Source: Arthrobacter sp. efr-133-TYG-118 (GTDB lineage Bacteria > Actinomycetota > Actinomycetes > Actinomycetales > Micrococcaceae). From it: a DNA stretch of 64,000 bases. The stretch's first letter is position 1; every line of letters begins with the position of its first letter. The DNA lies in NCBI RefSeq assembly GCF_030209755.1, contig NZ_JARVRH010000004.1:389866-453865 (forward strand). The letters are read 5' to 3'. The position numbers were made by a program, and so were the translations under genes. The notes under the pieces were generated by a model, which did not search any database, was not told the DNA's origin, and was given only the letters and a program-made list of their open reading frames with translations. Positions 59,138 through 64,000 of the stretch are shown here, one piece after another.

Positions 59138-60867
59138 GCCACTTCCTCCGCGCTCAGCTGGGATTCGACGATCTCCTGGTACGTGGGTGACGTTTCCAAG
59201 AGTTCTTCATGGGTGCCGCGGTCAACGATTCTGCCGTTGTCCAGGACCAGGATCTGGTCCGCGTCCGCAATGGTCGAGACGCGCTGGGCCACGATGATGA
59301 CCGTGGCATCCTGCGTCTTTTCCTTCAGCGCCCTGCGAAGGCGGGCGTCCGTGGCCACATCCAAGGCCGAGAAGGAATCATCGAAGAGGTAGACCTTGGG
59401 CTGCGTCACCAGGGCCCGGGCGATGCAGAGGCGCTGCCTCTGGCCGCCGGAGACGTTGGTGCCGCCCTGGGCCACCCGACGGTTGAGGCCGGAGGACTTT
59501 TCCATGACGAAGTCCTTGGCCTGCGCGGTTTCCAGGGCATCCCAGAGCTCCTGATCCGTGGCGTCGGTCTTGCCGAAGCGCAGGTTGTGCTCGATGGTTC
59601 CGGAGAACAAGTACGGCTTCTGCGGCACCGTGGCTACGCGACTGGTGATTTCATCCCGGTCAAGGCTGGTGACCGGGACGCCGTCGAGCAATACGTCGCC
59701 GGATGCGACGTCGTACAGGCGCGGCAGCAGCGACACCAAGGTGGTCTTGCCTGCGCCGGTGGAGCCGATGATGGCGAGGGTCTGGCCCGGCTCCGCGGTG
59801 AAGGAAATGTTGCTCAACACGGGAGCTTCAGCGCCGGGGTATTTGAAAGTGACGTCGCGGAATTCGACGCGCCCCTTCTTTTCGGCGGGCGCCACTGGCG
59901 CCTTCGGGTCGTGGATGGAGGGTTCGACGTCGAGAACCTCGCCGATGCGGTCCGCGCACACGGAGGCCCGCGGGATCATCATGGCCATGAAGGTACCCAT
60001 CATGACGGCCATGAGGATCTGCAGGAGGTACTGCAGGAAGGCAGTCAGGGAACCCACCTGCATGTTGCCAGCGTCCACCCTTTGGCCGCCGAACCACAGC
60101 ACTGCCGCCGTGGAAAGGTGCAGGATCATTCCAATGGCCGGGAACATCAGGACAAACAGGTTGCCGATCTTGACCGAAACCAGGGTGAGGTCCTTGTTGG
60201 CGTCGCCGAAGCGCTTGGCCTCGTACGGTTCACGAACGAAGGCCCGGACCACGCGGATGCCGATGATCTGTTCGCGCAAGACGCCGTTGATGGCGTCGAT
60301 CTTCTTCTGCATGGAGCGGAAGAGCGGCATGAGCCTGACCACGAGGTAACCAACCACGGCCACGAGGACAGGCACCGAGACCCAGACGAGCCAAGAGAGG
60401 CTGAGGTCCTCGCGCAAGGCCATGATGATGCCGCCAACACACATGATGGGCGTGGACACCATGAAGTTCAGGCCCATCAGCATGAGCATCTGGACTTGCT
60501 GGACGTCATTGGTGCCGCGGGTGATCAACGTGGGTGCGCCGAAGCTGTTGACGTCCTTGGCCGAGAAGCTGCTGACCTTGCGGAAGACGTCCCTACGCAA
60601 GTCGCGGCCCATGGCCATGGCAACGCGGGATCCGAAATAGACCCCCGCGATGGCCGCAATGACCTGGCCGAGCGCGACCGCGAGCATCAGTGCTCCGGTT
60701 TGCCAGATGTAGTTGGTATCCCCCCGGGATACCCCTTCATCGATGATTTTTGCGTTGAGGCTTGGAAGGTAAAGCGTGGCAATGGTAGACGCCAGCTGGA
60801 AGATGATGACGGCCAGTATCTGCGGCAAATACGGCTTGGAGTAGCGCCGTATCAGGGTGACAAGCAT
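59134..60867 (-). CDS. ABC exporter half-transporter with degenerate catalytic residues
   Basis: About 577 residues: six transmembrane helices, then an NBD with Walker A GSTGAGKTT (about 365) and canonical signature VSGGQRQR (about 467). The Walker B is followed by Asp rather than Glu (YLFDDSFSALD) and the switch residue is Gln rather than His (IIVAQRVSTI). Such degeneracy is typical of one half of heterodimeric exporters like TM287/288. AAGGA lies upstream; GTG 60873 is an alternative start. It is the first gene of an operon with its partner, a thioesterase and perhaps cutC. Confidence 0.94.
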   Translation of the reverse strand: MLVTLIRRYSKPYLPQILAVIIFQLASTIATLYLPSLNAKIIDEGVSRGDTNYIWQTGALMLAVALGQVIAAIAGVYFGSRVAMAMGRDLRRDVFRKVSSFSAKDVNSFGAPTLITRGTNDVQQVQMLMLMGLNFMVSTPIMCVGGIIMALREDLSLSWLVWVSVPVLVAVVGYLVVRLMPLFRSMQKKIDAINGVLREQIIGIRVVRAFVREPYEAKRFGDANKDLTLVSVKIGNLFVLMFPAIGMILHLSTAAVLWFGGQRVDAGNMQVGSLTAFLQYLLQILMAVMMGTFMAMMIPRASVCADRIGEVLDVEPSIHDPKAPVAPAEKKGRVEFRDVTFKYPGAEAPVLSNISFTAEPGQTLAIIGSTGAGKTTLVSLLPRLYDVASGDVLLDGVPVTSLDRDEITSRVATVPQKPYLFSGTIEHNLRFGKTDATDQELWDALETAQAKDFVMEKSSGLNRRVAQGGTNVSGGQRQRLCIARALVTQPKVYLFDDSFSALDVATDARLRRALKEKTQDATVIIVAQRVSTIADADQILVLDNGRIVDRGTHEELLETSPTYQEIVESQLSAEEVA

Positions 60868-61083
60868 GCCCACGGATCCTTAATGAGAGTGCGCGAATGA
60901 ATGAGTGCGAATGACTTAATACATTGATAGCAGCAGGCGCTGACAGTATTAGTCCCTCAACTCTACGAAATCCGTTGCCTCAGCGAAATATCGATAGCCG
61001 AATATCATCCTTGCGGCGTAGCTGAGCAGCTGCAGCGCTTCCAAGCTCGCTGGAGCGGCTCCAGGCCCGCGTTCCGTCGGCGG

Positions 61084-63138
61084 TTAGCCCGCGTGCCGTC
61101 CGGTTTCCCCTGCCCTCGGGGCATCTCCGGCGAGGAGCAGCAAGGCAGCCCTTTCCTGGCGGCGGCGCTCACGCTTGAGTTCCCTGCGCAGCACGGCCAA
61201 CTCCTCAGCGATCCGCGACTGTTCGACGGCGGTGGCTTGCTGTTCCTGGACGCGCAGCTGGAGCTCGCGCTGGGCCCTGCTCAGCTGAAGCTGTTGCTCG
61301 GCCAGCAGCCGTTGGGTCCGGGCCAGCTGGTCCTGGACCTCTCGCAGGCCAGCGGCCGGGTCCGGCCGTTCCTGGGTCAGTATCCGGGCAAACTCAAGGT
61401 CCAGCTCATCGTGCTCTTTCTCGGCCGCCGCACGGGCGCGGCTGGCACCCAAGGGGGTGCCGCCGTCGTCGGCTGCTTGGGCAAGCCCTGCTTCGGGAAG
61501 CTCTGCGGATTCGACAACCGGAAGCGTGGAGGTGTCCAGTGTCATGCCGGCCTCGCCGGATGCGTTCGCCAACAGTTCCTTCGCGGGCGTTGCGTCCACG
61601 GTCTTCCGCAGCGGAACTTCCTTGATGAACAGCACCGCGATGAACGCGACCAGCGCAATGACTGCGGAGATCAGGAAGATCTGGGCGGTCGCATCGCCAT
61701 AGGCGGCACGCATGATGTCGCGGATCGGGGCGGGCAAGTCCGTCAGGTCCATGCTCGCATTGCTGGATCCGCCGCTGACCGGGATGTGCGCCGCGGCGAG
61801 GCCCTGGGTGGCAAGGTCCTTGACGTGCGTTGCCATGATGGCGCCAAGCACCGAAACACCGATCGCGCCGCCCACGGAACGGAAGAATGCGACGGACGCG
61901 CTGGCCGTGCCGATGTCCTGGGCGCGGACCGTGTTCTGGACCGCGAGGACGAGGTTCTGCATGAGCAAGCCAAGGCCCAGGCCGAAGATGGCGGTGTAGC
62001 AGCAGGTGATCCACAGTTCCGTGGTGTGGTCGATGGTGCCGGTGAAGGCAAGGCCGCCGGCGAGCAGCACAGTACCCGCTAGGAGGAAGCGCTTCCACTT
62101 GCCGAAGCGGCTGATGAGCTGGCCGGAAGCCACAGAGCCCAAAAGGTTGCCGGCAATCATGGGCAGCGTCAGAAGGCCCGCCTCGGTGGGCGTGGCGCCG
62201 CGGGCCACCTGGAAGTACTGGCCCAGGAACGTGGAGGAGCTGAACATCGCGATACCGACGGCCACGGAGGCCAGGATCGCCAGGGCGGTGGTGCGCTGGG
62301 AGATGATCTTCAGCGGGATGATGGGCTGGGCCACCTTGGATTCGACCAGTACCAGGAGGGCCAGCAGAAGGACGCCGCCGCCTACCATGAGGGCGGACTG
62401 CCAGGAGATCCAGTCGTAGTAGTCCGGGTTGCCGGCGAAGGAAACCCAGATCAGGAGCAGGCTCACGCCCGAGGTCAGCAGGATGGAGCCGAGCCAGTCG
62501 ATCTTGGCCGGGCGCTTGATGTGCTGGATCTTGAGGGTCACCTGGAGCAGGATGAGCGCGACGACGGCGAGCGGCACGCAGACGAAGAACGTCCAGCGCC
62601 AGCCGAGCGGGCTGTCAACGATGAAGCCGCCGAGGAGCGGTCCGCCTGCGGTACCGACTGCCATGACGGCGCCCATGTAGCCCGAGTACTTGCCACGGTC
62701 CCGCGGCGGAATCATGGTGCCGATGATGGCCTGGGCCAAGGCGGTGAGGCCGCCCAAGGCGATGCCCTGGATGACGCGGGCGGTCAGCAGGAAGGGAATG
62801 CTCTGGGAGAAGCCGGCCATGACCGAGCCGGCCACGAAGATCACGATGCTCAGCTGGACCAGGAGCTTCTTGTCGAAGAGGTCGGCGAGCTTGCCCCAAA
62901 TGGGCGTGGTGGCGGCGTTGGCCAGCAGCGCGGCCGTGATGACCCACGCGAAGTCCGTCTGCGTGCCGTGGAGATCGGACATGATGGTCGGCAGGGCGTT
63001 GGCCACGATGGTGCTGCTCAGGATAGCGGTGAAGAATGCCGCGAGGAGGCCAGTCAAGGCCTCCATGATCTGGCGGTGCGTCATGGGCGCGGATGACGCC
63101 GGCACCGCCGTCGAACGTTCTTGTATTCGGGTTGCCAT
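61084..63138 (-). CDS. MFS exporter (DHA2 type) with C-terminal coiled-coil extension
   Basis: 684 residues. 14 predicted segments with ILSSTIVANALP in TM1 and WGKLADLFDKKLL after TM2 mark DHA2 multidrug exporters. After the last segment (about 540) comes an extra cytoplasmic tail of about 140 residues, the last 95 of which form a strongly predicted coiled coil (Glu/Gln/Arg/Leu-rich, e.g. ELQLRVQEQQATAVEQS). AGGAG lies 9 nt before ATG 63138. It is 11 bp downstream of a MarR gene and probably repressed by it. Confidence 0.92.
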   Translation of the reverse strand: MATRIQERSTAVPASSAPMTHRQIMEALTGLLAAFFTAILSSTIVANALPTIMSDLHGTQTDFAWVITAALLANAATTPIWGKLADLFDKKLLVQLSIVIFVAGSVMAGFSQSIPFLLTARVIQGIALGGLTALAQAIIGTMIPPRDRGKYSGYMGAVMAVGTAGGPLLGGFIVDSPLGWRWTFFVCVPLAVVALILLQVTLKIQHIKRPAKIDWLGSILLTSGVSLLLIWVSFAGNPDYYDWISWQSALMVGGGVLLLALLVLVESKVAQPIIPLKIISQRTTALAILASVAVGIAMFSSSTFLGQYFQVARGATPTEAGLLTLPMIAGNLLGSVASGQLISRFGKWKRFLLAGTVLLAGGLAFTGTIDHTTELWITCCYTAIFGLGLGLLMQNLVLAVQNTVRAQDIGTASASVAFFRSVGGAIGVSVLGAIMATHVKDLATQGLAAAHIPVSGGSSNASMDLTDLPAPIRDIMRAAYGDATAQIFLISAVIALVAFIAVLFIKEVPLRKTVDATPAKELLANASGEAGMTLDTSTLPVVESAELPEAGLAQAADDGGTPLGASRARAAAEKEHDELDLEFARILTQERPDPAAGLREVQDQLARTQRLLAEQQLQLSRAQRELQLRVQEQQATAVEQSRIAEELAVLRRELKRERRRQERAALLLLAGDAPRAGETGRHAG

Positions 63139-63149
63139 TGCTGCTGCTC

Positions 63150-63632
63150 CTAAGCTGTGTGGTTCGAGTGGTGGGAGCCGGCCGCCGTTGCCCGGACTGA
63201 GTGGTTGAGTGATGTGGTCAGTTTCTCCAGGACCTGCCCTGCCTCCAGGGCGTCTTCCTCGCTCCATTCCGAGAGGTAGGCCCGCAAGTTCGAGCTGCGC
63301 TGTTCTTCGAAGTCCCGGACCTTCTCAATCCCGGTTTCGGACAAGGCCACCAGCTGGGCCCGACCGTCCGCGGGATCGGGGCGCCGGACCACCAAACCGA
63401 GTTCCTCCAGTTCGGCAATGTGCCTGCTGAGGACCGGGGGGCTGACGCCGAGCCGGGAGGCAAGCTTCGTAGCCCGGGACTCCCCCTCGCCGATGAAGCG
63501 CATGACGCCCTGCAGGGCGAACCCGACGTCGGCATCCTTCGCGATGTTCGCGGTTACGATGCAACGCAGCACCCGCTGCAGATCGAAAATCTGATGGACG
63601 AGTTCGGTTGCTGTGCTGGATGCGACAGCCAT
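63150..63632 (-). CDS. MarR family transcriptional regulator
   Basis: About 160 residues with the MarR winged helix: ATKLASRLGVSPPVLSRHIAELEELGLVVRRPDPADGRAQLVALSETG, where the DGR wing is diagnostic. GAGGTG lies 6 nt before ATG 63632; a GTG at 63641 is an alternative. It is upstream of and co-transcribed with the MFS exporter. Two copies of a 15-16 bp site in inverted orientation lie just upstream, so it very likely represses its own operon until a ligand binds. Confidence 0.93.
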   Translation of the reverse strand: MAVASSTATELVHQIFDLQRVLRCIVTANIAKDADVGFALQGVMRFIGEGESRATKLASRLGVSPPVLSRHIAELEELGLVVRRPDPADGRAQLVALSETGIEKVRDFEEQRSSNLRAYLSEWSEEDALEAGQVLEKLTTSLNHSVRATAAGSHHSNHTA

Positions 63633-63650
63633 GGACGACACCTCACTTTT

Positions 63651-63695
63651 GTTTGCCTAAAGCAACTATAAGCCAAAATGATTGCTTTGGGAAAC
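63651..63695. promoter_or_regulatory. Paired MarR operators
   Basis: GTTTGCCTAAAGCAAC (63651-63666) and the reverse complement of 63681-63695 (GTTTCCCAAAGCAAT) match except for a few bases, forming an inverted pair immediately upstream of the marR start. Confidence 0.7.
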
Positions 63696-63792
63696 TAATG
63701 ATGTGTGAGGTGCGTTAAACACCAAGCGCGAGCTGGCAGCTAATGCCCTCTGGCGGGGGCAAAGTCATATGGTCGTAGCAACGCTCTGATTG

Positions 63793-64000
63793 ATGGAGCG
63801 TTTCATGGTCAAGTTGTTTCCTCCGGATGCGCGCACCGAGTTCGTTGATCTGGTGTGTGGTGGTTTGTCGGTTATCGCTGCTTCCCGGCGTGTCGGGGCC
63901 TCGCATGGGACCGGGACGAACTGGTGGTCCCAGTCTGGCCAGATGATGACTGTGAGCATGGGACCGGGTGGGGGTCTTTCGGATCCTGCGCCGACGGCGG
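63793..64000 (+). CDS. N-terminus of an IS30-like transposase, cut by the window end
   Basis: From ATG 63793 (or 63805) the frame is open to the edge. The peptide begins MERFMVKLFPPDARTEFVDLV and continues with a helix-turn-helix-like stretch (LSVIAASRRVGASHGTGTNWW), as in Arthrobacter IS30-family transposases. The DDE domain would lie outside the window. A TGA lies just upstream in frame. It marks the left end of an insertion sequence; its terminal inverted repeat should lie in 63700-63790 but could not be fixed. Confidence 0.7.
   Translation, partial: MERFMVKLFPPDARTEFVDLVCGGLSVIAASRRVGASHGTGTNWWSQSGQMMTVSMGPGGGLSDPAPTA

Noticed and set aside
57047..59392. Long plus-strand open frame opposite the ABC transporter genes
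   Set aside because: Antisense shadow; His/Val/Gly-rich with no recognisable fold, and the minus strand encodes a complete exporter half.

Overview
The window is about 70% GC, densely coded, with GTG/TTG starts, many 4-base stop/start overlaps and a mycothiol-type DinB protein. Together with the gene content (DUF222/HNH nuclease, BsaP-type biotin auxiliary protein, DUF6318 lipoprotein, Vsr plus McrBC) this points to a chromosome of the Arthrobacter/Paenarthrobacter/Pseudarthrobacter group (Micrococcaceae). No rRNA, tRNA or CRISPR array was seen.

Layout. 1-1.3 kb: the 3' two thirds of a GH31 glycosidase gene on the minus strand, truncated at a repeat. 1.4-3.5 kb: a divergent TetR/MFS efflux pair with palindromic operators. 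3.5-9.5 kb: small housekeeping or hypothetical genes, a DUF222/HNH nuclease, an ArsR-SRPBCC fusion whose promoter contains a perfect palindrome and looks leaderless, a GNAT protein and a winged-helix/X25 fusion. 9.5-17.4 kb: adenine deaminase-like protein, MSMEG_6728-like protein, Tex, CBS protein, Fcy1-like cytosine deaminase and a GntR-DUF1648 membrane pair. 17.5-21.2 kb: a large TM0106-type RecB nuclease/helicase with a probable Fe-S cluster.

21.2-31.2 kb is the main metabolic locus. Seven minus-strand genes with tight spacing (TIM-barrel isomerase/decarboxylase, DhaK-DhaL kinase, EryI/RpiB, 3-hydroxyacyl-CoA-dehydrogenase-like oxidoreductase, SDR, MFS importer, EryH) form a probable tetrulose pathway ending in D-erythrose 4-phosphate. 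The same 10-base palindrome lies at the operon promoter and in front of a GntR gene, so that regulator is likely the local repressor. The upstream substrate is not fixed by the sequence. 31.4-37 kb: an Old Yellow Enzyme, a BdhA-like butanediol dehydrogenase, an NTF2-FMO oxidoreductase and a divergent GAF regulator.

37-38.6 kb is a secreted protein/lipoprotein pair with less GC-rich composition. 38.8-46.4 kb holds an NCS1-type permease divergent from a translationally coupled biotin operon bioB-bsaP-bioA-bioF-bioD-cytochrome P450. 46.5-49 kb is a divergent response regulator/histidine kinase pair. 49.2-53.5 kb is a modified-DNA module: Vsr, a PLDc_N-like membrane peptide, McrC and an McrB with a long novel N-terminus. 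53.7-60.9 kb carries a DUF5107-TPR protein, CutC, a thioesterase and a heterodimeric ABC exporter. 61-63.6 kb is a MarR-MFS operon with a coiled-coil tail on the transporter. The window ends inside an IS30-like transposase.

Several dispersed non-coding repeats occur: a 32-bp-period GTGAGCG family, a 65-bp hairpin that supplies stop codons, a 28-bp tandem repeat, and terminators with a shared GACGGCGGC core.
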